Translations under genes and position numbers: made by a program | Assembly (NCBI GenBank): GCA_963573385.1 | Contig: CAUYLG010071372.1 | Location: 1 to 64,000, forward strand | Length of the DNA: 64,000 nt | Direction of reading: 5' to 3' | Source of the DNA: Cacajao melanocephalus | Taxonomy: Eukaryota; Chordata; Mammalia; Primates; Pitheciidae | The notes under the pieces: generated by a model | Database searches by the model: none | What the model was told of the DNA's origin: nothing | The model's input: only the letters and a program-made list of their open reading frames with translations | Shown: piece after piece, positions 35,545 through 48,198 of the stretch | How positions within the stretch are numbered: position 1 is the first letter of the stretch | Layout: each line of letters starts with the position of its first letter

Positions 35545-35720
35545 ATACTACAATGTAGAGAGTAAGAGTATGGTGCTGGAGCCAGAAGATGGGCTTTAAG
35601 TCTTACTAGCAATAGAAAACTGGGCAAAGACTTTAATTTCTCTTTGCTTTAGTTTCTTTATCTATGAAAAGGGGCAATCATGAGTTCCTAGGAGTTATTA
35701 AACCTATTAATCTGGTTTTT
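35545..35720 (+). mobile_element. MIR SINE, sense
   Basis: GTATGGTGCTGGAGCCAGAAG, AACTGGGCAAAGACTTTAATTTC and 'GTTTCTTTATCTATGAAAAGG' are a clear MIR in order. Confidence 0.78.
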
Positions 35721-36039
35721 ACATGTTAGTTGATAAGAATCATGGATAACACATGATTGCATTGTCAGCTATTACCATAATTATCACATAATCACTACTG
35801 ACCCAGAAATTATGTCAAGAATTTGACGAGTACATACATGTGTGCTTGTGCACATATGCATACATATAAGCTGTTTCTTGATAACCTGTCATGCACCAGG
35901 TACTGTGTTTAAAATGTGACAAATGATTTTATTCACTGTTCACTAATCATGTGTTCACAAATGATTTTATTCAACTCTATAATAAAGGGGATTATACTAA
36001 TAACAATGACTGTTAGTAAAATCAAAAGTGTCAATGTTT

Positions 36040-36290
36040 CTTAAGTGCTTACTCTGCATCTTCTGTTATAGTAAGTGCTCTGCTCTGCATGAATTATGTC
36101 ATTAATCTTCACAACTACATAATGTATTATGCACTGTCACTATGTCTACTTAACTGCATGAGAAAAATGAAGTAGATAGATGTTTAGTGTCTTAAGGTAT
36201 TAATAATACATCTGGTGACTGGTAGAGCCTGTATTCAAATCCAATTCTGCTAACTTCAGAGTCTATACTTCCAACAACCAACTATTGCTG
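36040..36290 (-). mobile_element. MIR SINE, antisense
   Basis: AAGTGCTTACTCTGCATCTT, 'ATGTCATTAATCTTCACAACTAC' and 'GAGCCTGTATTCAAATCCAATTCTG' are antisense MIR. Confidence 0.72.
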
Positions 36291-36299
36291 TCAGTGACT

Positions 36300-37000
36300 T
36301 CCCCTATTTTGAGAGCCTACAGTCTCCTCCAAGGCACTCACAGTCAGACCTCAAAGTGAGATGTTAATTTGCTTTCCAAGGTTTCTGTGATACTAAATTT
36401 ACCTGGCTCTTTTCCTATCTCACCAGTTCCTCTTCAGTGTCTTTTGCTGGTTTCTCCTCATATCCCTGCACAATAAGTGTTTGAAGGATGCAGAGCTCAC
36501 TGCCTGGACCTCTTTTCTATCTATACTTGTTCCTTTGGTGATCTTGTCTAATTGCATGCCTTTAAGTATAATCTATAATTGAAAGACTCCTACATTTATA
36601 ATCTCACCAGTTGTTCTCCTAAACACCAGGCTACTATATCCAACAGCCTAGTTGACACCTCTGCTTGAACATGCAATAGGTATCTCAAACATAAAATATT
36701 CAAACTAAGTTCCTTATTTTTCCCTTCAAATCTGCTCCTTAATCTTTCCTACTTCAGAGTTTAGCAAGTGCATCCTTTCCATTGCTCAGTCCAAAATCCT
36801 TAGCCATCCAGACTCTTCTTTTCCCACCATTACCCTGCATGTTAACTCATAAGCAAACATTCTAAATTCCACAAATATTTCTTGAGTTCATATACTTCTC
36901 ACTATTTTTACCACTAGGCTATGAGTCCAAACTACCATTACCTCTCATCTGGACAACTGTAATTAACTCTACCACTGATTTCTAGCTTGTGTTCTGGCCA
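36300..37000 (+). mobile_element. L2 fragment, sense
   Basis: TAGGTATCTCAAACATAAAATA, ATTGCTCAGTCCAAAATCC and CATCTGGACAACTGTAATTAAC match L2 phrases upstream of its 3' end, in order and diverged. Confidence 0.65.
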
Positions 37001-37039
37001 TCAAAACAGCATTCTTTTTGCAGTATTTCTACACGTGAC

Positions 37040-37190
37040 ACTCTGTTCAATGTGCTTTACCAACATTAACTCAATTTTAACACAATCCTATGAGAAAAGT
37101 TCTACTTTTCCTACCATTTTACAGATGATAAGGAAATAAATGCTCAGATAAGTGAGGTAATCTGGCCAAAGAGAAACTGTACAACAATCT
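37040..37190 (-). mobile_element. MIR SINE, antisense
   Basis: CCATTTTACAGATGATAAGG with GAGGTAATCTGGCCAAAGAG marks the antisense MIR core. Confidence 0.7.
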
Positions 37191-37446
37191 CAGTCATAGT
37201 TTTTCCATGGGGCCTTGAACCTTCAGTAATCTCGTAATTTCTTTCTTAGGGCTTTGTGTGAGAAAATAAAGTTGCCCAAAACAGATGTCTGAAGGCATTC
37301 ATTAAAATGTTAACTATAATTGAGAAACTTCAGCAACAACGTAAAGGTATCCCAACAGAAGAATGGTTAGGTAAATCAGAAAATATTGATGATATAATAA
37401 AATATTAAACTATCAACTCAATTGTGATGGTTTCATATCAAACTAT

Positions 37447-37605
37447 CAGGGCCCTGGGCTTGGCCCAGGAAACCATTTTTACCTCCTAGGCCTCCTGGCC
37501 TATGATGGGAGGGGCTGCTGTCAAGATCGCTGAAATGCTCTGGAGACACTTTCCGCATTGTCTTGGCTATTAACATTTGGCTTCTCTTGACTTATGTGCA
37601 TCATC
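37447..37605 (-). mobile_element. Orphan THE1 internal fragment, antisense
   Basis: GGGCCCTGGGCTTGGCCCAGG, CTCCTAGGCCTCCTGGCC and CATTGTCTTGGCTATTAACATT match the interiors of the complete THE1 copies in this window, but no LTR flanks it. Confidence 0.85.
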
Positions 37606-37758
37606 TTTTTGATTTATGTATATTAAGATTACAGGATATATTATGAACAAATACTCTATGTGTGAGATAGTATCAGTTTGAAACAACATTTAGCCCACTG
37701 TAAGAATTTAAAAATGTCTAAGGAGGTGGTAGGGTAGATATTATTTGGTGTCTCTTTG

Positions 37759-38080
37759 TTTTTATTTTTATTTTTTTATTATACTTTAAGTTCTGGGGTA
37801 CATGTGCAGATTGTGCTGGTTTGTTACATAGGTATACACGTGCCCTGGTGGTTTGCTGCATCCATTCCCCTGTCATCTACATTAGGTAGTTCTCCTAATG
37901 CCATCTCTCCCCAATCTCCCCACCCCCTGCTAGCCCTCCTGTAGCCCCCCAAACCCTCGACAGGCTCCAGTGTGTGATATTCCCCGTGTCCATGTGTTTT
38001 CACTGTTCAGCACCCACTCATGAGTAAGAACATGTGGTATTTGGTTTTCCGTTCTTGTGTCAGTGTGCTGAGAATTAAAG
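37759..38080 (-). mobile_element. L1PA 3' end, 5'-truncated, antisense, with target duplication
   Basis: It starts with a T-rich tail complement, then TTATACTTTAAGTTCTGGGG and GTACATGTGCAGATTGTGC, and ends GTTCTTGTGTCAGTGTGCTG. It is flanked by ATTTGGTGTCTCTTTG (37743-37758) and ATTTGGTGTCCCTTTG (38081-38096), a 16-bp duplication with one mismatch. Confidence 0.93.
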
Positions 38081-38289
38081 ATTTGGTGTCCCTTTGAATG
38101 AGTCAGTTGAATTATGCACACTCAAGAGGGCTTTCTGAAGATATATTTGCCTGGAAATTTTGAAAAGGGACAAGTTCCCAAGAAGGATATCATAAAAACC
38201 TACATTGGTCTCTTATCCTGGCTCCATAAACTCTAGCCTGAGCTCTATAGAAAGCCTGCAGGAAGAAATCGAAATAATTGTTCCATGAA

Positions 38290-38640
38290 GAGCTCCTGTG
38301 CACCAGGCAAAAACATTTCCCCTGAGCCTTCTACTCTACTCCCTTCACACTTTGCCTGGAAAGCTCCTACATACATTTCTGGTTCCAGCTTACCTGTCTT
38401 TTCCCCTTAGAAGTCTTGCCTACCAGCCCATCCTTTATGTGTCCTTAGTATCTTCTTCACTTACCATAGCACTTATCACATTTTACTGTAATTATTTAAT
38501 TTTTGTCTTCCTTGAGACTATAAACTTCTACAGGATGAGGGCATGTCTGTTCCCAAAACTACATCTGTCTTGCTTAGTTTTGATTCTGTAGCTCCTGGCA
38601 TAATATTTGAAGCACAGTGGGTCATCAATAAAACATTAAT
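38290..38640 (+). mobile_element. L2 3' end, sense
   Basis: CCATAGCACTTATCACATTTTA, CTTGAGACTATAAACTTCTACAGG, a 'GATGAGGGCATGTCTG' block and an 'AGCTCCTGGCATAATATTTGAAGCACAGTGGG' terminus are the L2 3' end. Confidence 0.8.
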
Positions 38641-39774
38641 AGTGTAACCAAATTATTTTCTAATTCAAAAGCTATATTATTTTGCTATCTAAAGGAATAC
38701 TAGAAAACAAAGAGAATATTTACTGAAGCCCTAAAAGAAGTGACAGGGAATTATACTGCATACCATTCAGAACTATGTTCTAAAAATCTTCACTCATCTG
38801 CCCTGAGTATCACTAATTAATGTTTAATGTTCACTATTCTTTTGTTTTGCACAGGAAAAGCAAACGATCCTAACTAAACCAAAACCAAGCAACCAACCAA
38901 GCAACATCTGTTTTTCTTGTTTGTGTCTTCTCTGCCTTCTTTTCTGTTTTAGACCTTGTGCTCTTAAGAAAATAATTCCAGGAAATTCTAGCTTTTCTTT
39001 ACTGGCCACAATTTAATAGCTCAAGCATATTACCTCTATCAGCTACAACAAATGCTTAGACAATTCATTTGGTAGAATAACAAAAGACCCTTTATGTTTA
39101 AGAGACTAGGGTGAAGGATGGGAAACGGGTGGGTTAGTCAAGATAGGAGAGGCAATGTTGCTAACAAATATGATCTGCTCTCAGACCAGTTAACTGCAAA
39201 CTAGACAGTTTTCTGATAAGCAGTTATATAGGACCTCAAGCTGCTTCTATCCTGGGGCTTATGATCGCCTTGGCATCAAATAGCCAGTGGGAGGTTGTGG
39301 CAGTATGTGGGGAAGCCACACCAGGCCCATCAACTTTGGCCTGTATGTGACACTTATGACTTCCACTCACATTCTAATGACCAGAATGAGTCACATGGCC
39401 AATGTAATTGCAAAGGAGACTTGAAAATGAAAACGTGAAGATGGTTATCAGTGAGCACTAATATTCCCTTTCATATGAGAAAAGGAGAGGCCAAGAATAT
39501 GATTCATGAATAGATTTGCCTTTGTCAAAGAAGTATGGTAGAGAAAAATATATTTTTGAGTTTCTATCAATGTTATTTTACTGTTATTTTCTTATTAAAA
39601 TGTGATTCTATTTATTTATTACAATATTGGAGGAAAGATTTTCTATTATTTGGTATCTTTGATAATCAAATTTAAGTATGAAGCAGTGTGTCCCACTTTC
39701 TCTATATGTGATGCAGAGAAAATGGCAGTTTAAAAAAATGAAAGTAAAATAATTGACAGCCATCTTAAGATCAA
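38641..39774. other. Mostly unassigned sequence
   Basis: No gene seen. 39330-39430 (GACCAGAATGAGTCACATGGCC) resembles an old MLT1-type fragment but is too short to assign. Confidence 0.5.
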
Positions 39775-40295
39775 GGTTTTAGTTATCTACTGCTATGTAA
39801 CAAATTATTCCAAAATTTAACAGGTTGAGAAAAAAAAATCTTAAAGTTTCTGTGGTCCAAAAATCTCACAACAACTGTGTGCTTATGATTCAAAGTATTC
39901 CATGAAGTTGCAGCCAAGCTGTTAGCTGGGATTGAGTACCTTATACAAAAGTTTGACCAGGGAAAGAGGTAAGATATTTCTAAGCTCATTCACATGATTA
40001 TTGGCAGTACTTAATAGTTTGAAAACTATAAACCTTTCTGAAGGGCTAGACCACAAGAAGGCAACTGGCTTCCCTAAGGGTAACTGATCCAAGACAGTGA
40101 GATAAATCAACTAAGTCAGAAGTCACAGTATTTAAATAACTTAATGTCAGAAGTGACATACCATAACGTATACTATATTTTATTTGTTAGAAGTGAATCA
40201 ATGAGTCCAGCCCATACACAACGGGAGAGTATTACACAGGAAAATTAATGCTAGGAGGATGGAGTCACTGGGGATATATCTTGGAGGCCGTATAT
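39775..40295 (-). mobile_element. MLT1-type LTR, antisense, diverged
   Basis: GTTTTAGTTATCTACTGCTATG at the left, AGAAGTGACATACCATAACG and GTTAGAAGTGAATCAATGAGTC in the middle and ATCTTGGAGGCCG near the right end follow a reversed MLT1-like LTR. Part of it (40099-40229) is duplicated at 44075-44205. Confidence 0.65.
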
Positions 40296-40304
40296 TAGTA
40301 ATTT

Positions 40305-41202
40305 TCAAAAAAATCTTACAAAATTATTTTTAAAAATTTATATACAACTTGAAACTGCTGTAAAGCTACTAGAAGAAAGCAGGGAAAATTCTTTATGACA
40401 TTGGACTCAGTAAGTATTTTTTGGATAAGACCCCAAAAGCACAGGCAACCAAAGCAAAAACAGACAAAAGGAATTATATCAAACCAAAAAGCTCTATACA
40501 ACAAAGTAAATAATTAACAAAGTGAAGAGACAACCTATGGACTGGGGGAAAATATATGCAGATTATACATCTGAGAAAGAGATAAGATCTAAAATACATA
40601 AAGAACTCAATGCAATGGCAAGAAAACAAAAACAGATTAGAAAATTGGCAAAGTATGTGAGCAGACATTTCTCAAAAGACAGAAATCATACATGAAAACA
40701 TGCTAAACATCTCTATTCATCAGAGAAATTAAAATTAAAACCATGAGATATCACCTCACAACTGTTAGAATGGCTATGATAAAAAGGACAAGTAATAACA
40801 AGTGTTCGTGAGGATGTGGAGAAAAGGGAACCCTTGTATACTATTAGTGGGAATGTAAAATAGTGCAGAGATTTTGGAAAATAGTATGGAGATTCCTCAA
40901 AAGATTAAAAATATAATTGCCATGTCATAGAGCAATCCCACTTCAGGGTACGTATCCAAAGGAATTAAAGTCAATATCCTAAAGAGATGTGTGCATTCCC
41001 ATGCTTATTTCAGCATTTTTCACAATAGTCAAGTTATGTAATCAACCTAATTGTCCATCAGCAGATGAATGGATAAAGAACACGTGGTATATTTACACAA
41101 TGGAGTATTCTTCAGGATTAAAAATAAGAAAAATTTTATCATTTACAATGGCATGAATGAAACTAGAGGACATTATGCTAAGTGAAATAAGCCAGGCACA
41201 GT
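40305..41202 (+). mobile_element. L1MA/MB ORF2 C-terminal part, sense
   Basis: GTCAATAATTAACAAAGTG-like start, then CAACCTATGGACTGGGGGAAAAT, AGAGATTTTGGAAAATAGTATGG and 'GAATGGATAAAGAACACGTGGTATAT' run in ORF2 order. It is cut at 41202 by a THE1 insertion and continues at 43901. Confidence 0.85.
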
Positions 41203-43900
41203 TGTGTTAGTCTGTTTTCATACTTGAGACTGGGTAATTTATAAACTAAAGAGGTTTAACTGACTCATAGTTCTGCATGGATGGGGAGGCCTCAGGAACT
41301 TGCAATCATGTCAGAAGGCTAAGGGGAAGCAAGGGACTCTTAAGTGGTGGCAGGAGGCAGAGAGGGAGTTGGACGATGTGTCACACTTTTAAATAATCAG
41401 ATCTCGTGAGAACTAATATGGGGAAAAATGCCCCAATGATCCAATCATCTCACACCAGGCCCTTCCCCCAACATTTGTGGATTATAATTCAAGAGATTTG
41501 GGTGGGTACACAGAGCCCAACCATATTATTCTGCCCCTGGACCCTCGCAAATCTCATGTCCTTCTCACATTTTAAACTGATCATGCCTTCTTAGAAGTCC
41601 CTCAAAGTCTTAACTTATTCATTAACTGGAAAGTACAAGTCCAAAGTCTCATCTGAGACAAGGCAAGTTCTTGCCACCAATGAGCCTGTAAAATGAAAAA
41701 CAAGTTAGCTACTTCCAAGATACAAGCCCCCACCAAGGCTTGGGGCTTGCACCTGAAGCAAGGGCCTGACTTGTATCTTACCCTCTATAAGCCATGGCTG
41801 TAGCTGGAGTGACTGGGACACAAAGCACCATGTCTCAAGCCTGCACAGAACATTGGGGCCTTGGGCCTAGCTGAGGAAAACATTTTCTCCAACTAGGCCT
41901 CTGGGCCTGTGAAGGGAGGAGCTGCTGTGAAGACCTCTGAAATGCCTGGGAGACCATTTCCCCATTGTCTTGGCTATTAACATTCAGCTTCTCCTGACTT
42001 ACGCAAATTTCTTCAGCTGGCTTAAATTATTTCCCAGAAAAATGGGTTTTACTTTTCTACCACATGGTCAGGCTGCAAATCTTCCCAACTCTTCTGCTCT
42101 GCTTCCCTTTTAAACATAAGTTTCAGTTTCACTTCATTGCTTTGTGAATGCATATGACTGTATACACTCAGAGAAAGCCAGGTCAAATCTTAAACACTTT
42201 GCTGCTTACCTATTTAAGAAATGGTGCTGGGAAAACTGGCTAGCCATATTCAGAAAACAGAAACTGGATTCCTTCCTTACACCTTACACAAAAATTAACT
42301 CAAGATGGATTAAAGAGTTAAATGTAAAACTTCAAATCATAAAAAACCATAGAAGAAAACCTAGGCAATACCATTCAGGACATACGTATGGGCAAAGACT
42401 TCATTACTAAAACAACAAAAGCAATTGCAACAAAAGCCGAAATTGACAAATGGGATCTAATTAAACTAAAAAGCTCTGCACAGCAAAAGACACTATCAAC
42501 AGAATGAAGAGGCAACCAACAGAATGGGAGAAATTTTTTTCAATCTACCCATCTGATAAAGGTCTAATATCCGGAATCTACAAGGAATTTAAACAAGTTT
42601 ACCAGAAAAAAACAAAACCCCATCAAAATGTGGGCAAAGGATATGAACAGATTATAAATCATTCTGCTATAGAGAGACATGCACACACATATTCATTGTT
42701 GCACTGTTTACAATAGCAAAGACTTGGAACCAACCCAAATACCCATCAATGTTAGACTGGATAAAGAAAATGTGCCACATATACACCATAGAATACTATA
42801 CAGCCATAAAAAAGAATGGGTTCATGTCCTTTGCAGGGACATGGATGAAGCTGGAAGCTATCATTCTCAGCAAACTAACACAGGAACAGAAAACCAAACA
42901 CCGCATGTTCTCACTTATAAGTGGGAGTTGAAAATGAGAACACATGGACACAGGGAGGAGAACATCACACATGGGGGCCTGTAGGGGGATGGGGGACAAG
43001 AGGAGGTAGAGCAATAGGACAAATACCTAATGCATTCAGGGCTTAAAGCCTAGAAGGCAGATTGATAGTTGCAGCAAACCACCATGGCACATATATACCT
43101 ATGTAACGAATCTGCACATTCTACACATGTATCCCAGAACTTAAAGTAAAATAAAAAGTAAAAGAAATTTATCCTGCCATATGCCATAAATCATCTCTCT
43201 CAAGTTCAAAGTTCCACAGATCTTTAAGGCAGGGGCAAAATGCCACCAGTCTCTTTGCTAAAGCTTAGCAAGTGTGACCTTAAACCCAGTTCTCAATTAG
43301 TTCCTCATCTCCATCTGAGACCACCTCAGCCTGGATGTCATTGTCCATATCACTATTATCATTTTGGTCAAAACCATCCAACAAGTCTCTAGGAAGATCC
43401 AAACTTTCCCACTTCTGCCTGTATTCTTCTGAACCCTCCAAACTGTTCCAACCTCTGCCCATTACCCCATTCCAAAGTTCCTTCCACATTTTTAGGTATC
43501 TTTATAGCAGTGCCCCGAACTCCAGTACCAATTTTCTGCATTAGTCTGTTTTCACACTGCTATAAAGAACTACCTGAGACTGGGTAATTTATAAAGGAAA
43601 GATGTTTAATTGAAGCATGTTTCCGCATAGCTGCAGGTGGCCTCAGGAAAATTACAATCGGGTCAGAAAGCAAGGGGAAGTAAGGCATATCTTACATGGC
43701 AGCAGGAGAGAGTGCAAGAGGAAGGAAGTACCACACTTTTGAACCATCAGATCTTGTGAGAACATACTCACTATCAGGAGAACAGTATGGGGGAAACTGC
43801 CCCCATGATCTAGTCACCTCCCACCAGGTCCCTCCCTCAACATGTGGGGATTACAGTTTGAGATGAGATTTGGGTGGGGATATAGAGCCAAACCACATCA
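41203..43900 (-). mobile_element. THE1 element, antisense, both LTRs, with embedded L1PA
   Basis: LTRs lie at about 41203-41528 and 43540-43900. Interior sequence at 41529-42211 and 43163-43539 is split by an L1PA and also shortened by a deletion near 41730. The 5-bp flanks (ACAGT and ATGAA) do not match, and about 15-20 bases of the host L1 are missing at the right junction. A 69-residue minus-strand frame at 43280-43489 is a MaLR frame remnant. Confidence 0.9.
42212..43162 (+). mobile_element. L1PA fragment inside THE1, sense, internally deleted
   Basis: It begins in ORF2 at CTATTTAAGAAATGGTGCTGG and reaches the 3' UTR end (ATCCCAGAACTTAAAGTAAAAT). At about 42653 it jumps from AGGATATGAACAGA to TTATAAATCATTCTGC, a loss of a few hundred bases including the Cys-rich region. 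No clear target duplication. Confidence 0.9.
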
Positions 43901-44400
43901 ATGAACTTATATGTAGAACCTAAAGAAGTTGATCTTATGGAAATAGAATGTAGAAAAGTGGTTACCAGTTGCTGAGGAGTAGGGAATGGAGAGAATTAGG
44001 GAAAGGGAAGCTGTTAATCAAAGAGTACAAACTCTCAGTTTGACTGGAGTAAGGTAAATCTATTGCACTGCATAGAGATAAATTGACTAAGTCAAAAGTC
44101 ACAATATGTTAATAACTTAGCCTCAGAAGTAACATACCATAACTTCTGCCCTATTTTGTTTGTTAGAAGTGAGTCAATAAGTTTAGCTCACACTTAATGG
44201 GAGAGACCATGGTTAATTAAAATGTTGATTTCAAAATTGCTAGAATAAGATACTTTTAATGTTTTCATCACAAAAAAATGATGTTAGTGTGATAATGGAC
44301 ACATTATTAGCTTTATTGACTCTTTTTTCAATGTATACATAGATAAAAATATCACCTTATACCACATAAGTATATACCATTATTTGTTCATTCAAAAATA
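43901..44400 (+). mobile_element. L1MA/MB 3' UTR, continuation of 40305-41202
   Basis: ACTTATATGTAGAACCTAAAG, GTGGTTACCAGTTGCTGAGG and, after a 131-base interruption, TTTCAAAATTGCTAGAATAAG and CAATGTATACATAGATAAAAA are the L1M 3' UTR in order. Confidence 0.82.
44075..44205 (-). mobile_element. MLT1 fragment inside L1 3' UTR, duplicate of 40099-40229
   Basis: This block aligns without gaps to 40099-40229, with 26 differences in the 129 bases compared (about 80% identity). L1 3' UTR sequence lies on both sides (TATTGCACTGCAT before, CATGGTTAATTAAAAT after). It has no LTR ends, so it did not arrive as an LTR insertion. Confidence 0.85.
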
Positions 44401-44912
44401 TAATGAAAAAAACTTATTTTTGAAACTAAAGTATTAATGCTGTTTTCTGAGGTGTTAGAATAAATTATTTTAATTAAATACTGTAGCCATGAAACTAAAA
44501 TAAGCATTGTTGAAATGGCAATAAAGGCAGATGTTATAAATTTCCTCTGAAATAAAACTCATGTTCTGAGACTTTTTCAATATGTAATTTACAGCTCCTA
44601 TCCTAACTGATAATTGTCTTCTTGCTTTCCACATTAGAGACTTTGAAAAAAATTATTTTCAACATTGCTACCTTGGGAATATAAAGATATAAAAACAGTT
44701 TGTGATATGACATTTAGCTATGAAAAAGCATCCCCTTTTGAAAGACATTTCAAATTTTCTGTTCAAGTATGTTTCCTTCAGAGCACTACTGAGGTGACAG
44801 CCCACCATGCTATAAAAATGCCAGAAGAATTTTCCTGACACACTGTTTGAGCAAAAGACAATTTGGGACAAAAAAAAAAAAAAGAGTATATTCTGCTTTG
44901 CCAAAGAGTCTT
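44401..44912. other. Unassigned AT-rich sequence
   Basis: No gene or repeat recognised; A-run at 44871-44883. Confidence 0.5.
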
Positions 44913-45265
44913 ACTTTTTTAAACTTTTAAGTTCATGGGTACATATGAGTACATGTGTAGGTTTGTTATGTAGGTAAACTTGTGTCTTGGGGGTTTGTTG
45001 TACAGATTATGTTGTCACCCAGGTATTAAGCCTAGTACTCATTAGTTACTTTTCTGATCATCTCCTTCCTCCCACCCTCCAATAAGCTCCAGTGTATGTT
45101 GTTTCCTTTTATGTATCCGTGTGTTATCATCATTTAGCTCCCATGAATAATTGAGAACATGAAGTATTTGGTTTTCTGTTTCTGTGTTAGTTTGCTAAGG
45201 ATAATGGCCTCCAACTCCAGCCACGTCCCTGCAAAGGACATGATCTTGTTTTTACTTTTATGGGT
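44913..45265 (-). mobile_element. L1 3' end (older L1PA/PB-type), antisense
   Basis: TTTTAAGTTCATGGGTACATA, GTGTAGGTTTGTTATGTAGG, TCCCACCCTCCAATAAGCTC and CCCTGCAAAGGACATGATC are the reversed L1 3' UTR and ORF2 end. Confidence 0.9.
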
Positions 45266-45479
45266 CATCAAGTTAGCACACATTTTTAAAACGTCTTTCT
45301 AATGTCGAAAAAGCACTATCTTCCAAAGACGAATGATCATTCTATGGGCAAAGACAGAAAACAAAACATCCAAAGTCACTTAATGACTATATACATAAAA
45401 TATTTGTTTCCTAATAATAATTTTTAAAAAATGGAACACACACATATGCACACACACTGACAGAACTTTTATTCTGCAA

Positions 45480-45640
45480 TTTTTTCATTATTCAATCAAT
45501 CTCTATCCTCTACTCTGCCATGGGAATCATCTTTCTAAACAGATGTCTGATTATGTCATTCTCTGGCTTTAAATCTGTCAATGATTCCATACTGTCAAAT
45601 TCCTTAGAATGTGTAAGTCTCTTTACCAGCTGTATAGACT
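45480..45640 (+). mobile_element. L2 fragment, sense
   Basis: AATCATCTTTCTAAACAGATG, TTATGTCATTCTCTGGCTTTAA and ATTCCATACTGTCAAATTCC correspond to L2 'GTGATC...CATGTCACTCCTCTGCTCAAAACC' in sense. Confidence 0.6.
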
Positions 45641-47026
45641 CACATTGTAAACTTTTGTGCCAAGAACTACTGCAGGAACATACTAGGAAAGCCGAGAGAA
45701 TCCACAGATCCTTACGAGGGAGTGGCTTCCCACTGCAGGCTCCATGAGACAGCCAAAAACAGCAAATGCCCAAGTTTGAAGTGGGAAAGTCTATCTTGAA
45801 CACACATCTTCACTGCAAAACCTGAAAGTTTAGATCATGGGAGAAAGATTTGACCTTACCTGGAGCTGAGATGAATTTAGAGAACTGAGCAAAATATAGG
45901 GGTAGAGGAAGCAATGGAAAGAGCTCTGTGGGCACTCTTGGTTCCCAGGGAAGCCATTCCTGACTTGTCTCACAGGAGTCCCTAGGGAGGGCTGCCAGTG
46001 GAATTGGAGAAAGACCAGAGGAAGAAAGAAACTTGTAGCTCAACTTTTTAATAATTTTGACCGAACACAGTTTCCTGGACAGAATTCTGTATAGGGGGTA
46101 AGTGGGGGGTACAGATATGAGTACAGAAACCACAGCAGGTAGGGAAGCATGAAACCTGAATGCCCTGCTTCTTTCTCAGCAGAGATGCTTGCAGCCTAGG
46201 GCACGTTCTCAGCCCTGCTCAGCAGGTACCTGCAAAAACCTTGGTGCTGTTGGAGGAGCAAGCTCAGTGGGAGTGAGGACAGCTATTCAGGCTGTGTAGG
46301 AGCTGGGTGAGGCCTGTCACTGCTGGCTTTATCCCACTTCCCTGGTGACCTGTATGATGTAGCAGAAGTATCCATAATCCCCTCGGAATATAACTCCTGA
46401 GAACCAGTGCCCCTCCTCCACAGCAGCCACAGCAAGCCCCACCCAAAAAGAGTCTGAGAACAGACACACCGAACCCTGCCTCCACCTGATGGTCTTTCTC
46501 TACCCACCCTGGTAGCCGAACACAAAGAACATAATCTCTTGGGAGCTTTATAGCCTTGCCCACCACCTGAGAGACCAAAATACTTATCCAGGAGACCCTA
46601 GGGCAAGCTTATATCCTCCCTTTGCTACCACAGCTGATGCTTTCTTGAAAGTGCCACCTCCTGGCTGGAGGCCAACCAACACAAAACCAGCACACTAAAC
46701 AAAACTATACCCAAAGACCTCTACAGAGTCCACTTCACTCCCTGCTACCTCCGCCAGAGCAGGTGCTGGTATCCATGATTAGAGATCTGAAGATGGATCA
46801 CATCACAGGACTCTTTGCAGACACTCCCCAGTACCAGCCCAGAGACCTGTAGCTTCATTTGGAAGCTAGACCCACAGCAGAAATAATCATTGCAGTTTGG
46901 CTCTCAGAAAGCTACATTCCTAAGGGAATGGGGAGAGCACCACATCGAGGGAGCACCCTTTGGGACAAAAGAATCTGAACAGCAGCCCTGGAGTCCCAGA
47001 TCTTCCCTTTGACATAGTCTACCCAA

Positions 47027-47311
47027 ATGACAAGGAACCAGAAAAACAATTCTGTTAATATGACAAAAGAAGGTTCTTTTACACAACCAACAAATCACAC
47101 TAGTTCACCAGCAATGGATCCAAACCATGAAGAAATCTCAGAATTGCCAAAAAAAAATTCAGAAGGTCAATTATTTAAGCTATTCAAGGAGGCACAAGAG
47201 AAAGGTGAATACCAACTTAAAAATTTTTTTAAAAACTTCGAGAATATGGACAGAAAAATCTCCAGAGGAATAGATACCATAATGAAAATCAATCACACAT
47301 TCTGGAAATGA
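47027..47311 (+). pseudogene. L1MA ORF1 N-terminal fragment
   Basis: The frame begins MTRNQKNNSVNMTKEGS and continues PAMDPNHEEISELPKK, the start of the L1MA ORF1 protein. It ends at a stop after HTFWK, before the coiled coil is complete. Later ORF1 parts (LESLSNRIEQI-like near 47340, then the RRM region near 47480-47760) exist in other frames with stops. Confidence 0.82.
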
Positions 47312-47906
47312 AGGACACACTTAGAAAAATGCAAAATAAACTGGAAAGTCTCAGCAACAGAATTGAACAAATAGAAAAAATAACTTGAGAGCTTGAAGAG
47401 ACAAGGCTTTCAAATCAATTCAATGTGACAAAAGAATTTAAAAAATGAACAAAGCCTCCAAGAATTTGGGGATTATATTCGATGATCAAACCGAAGAATA
47501 ATTGTTTTTCCCAAGGAAGAAGAGAAATCTAAAAGTTTGGAAAGCATATTAAAGGGAATAATTGAGGAATACTTCCCTGGCCTTTCTAGAGATCTAGACA
47601 TCCAAATACAAGAAGCTCAAAGAATGCCTGGGAAACTCATCATAAAAAGATCACTGCTTAGGCACACAGTCAACAGGTTATCTAAAGTCAAGATGAAGAC
47701 AGAATCTTAAGAGCTGTGAGGCAAAGATAGCAGGTAACCTATAAAGGAAAACCTGTAAGATTAATAGCAGATTTCTAAGCAGAAGCATTACAAGCTAGAG
47801 TTTATTGGGGTATTATCATTAGCCTCCTTAAACAAAACAATTATCAGCCAAGAATTTTTTATCCAGGATAAACTAAGCTTCACAAATGAAGGAAAGATAC
47901 AGTCTT

Positions 47907-48198
<292 letters not shown>

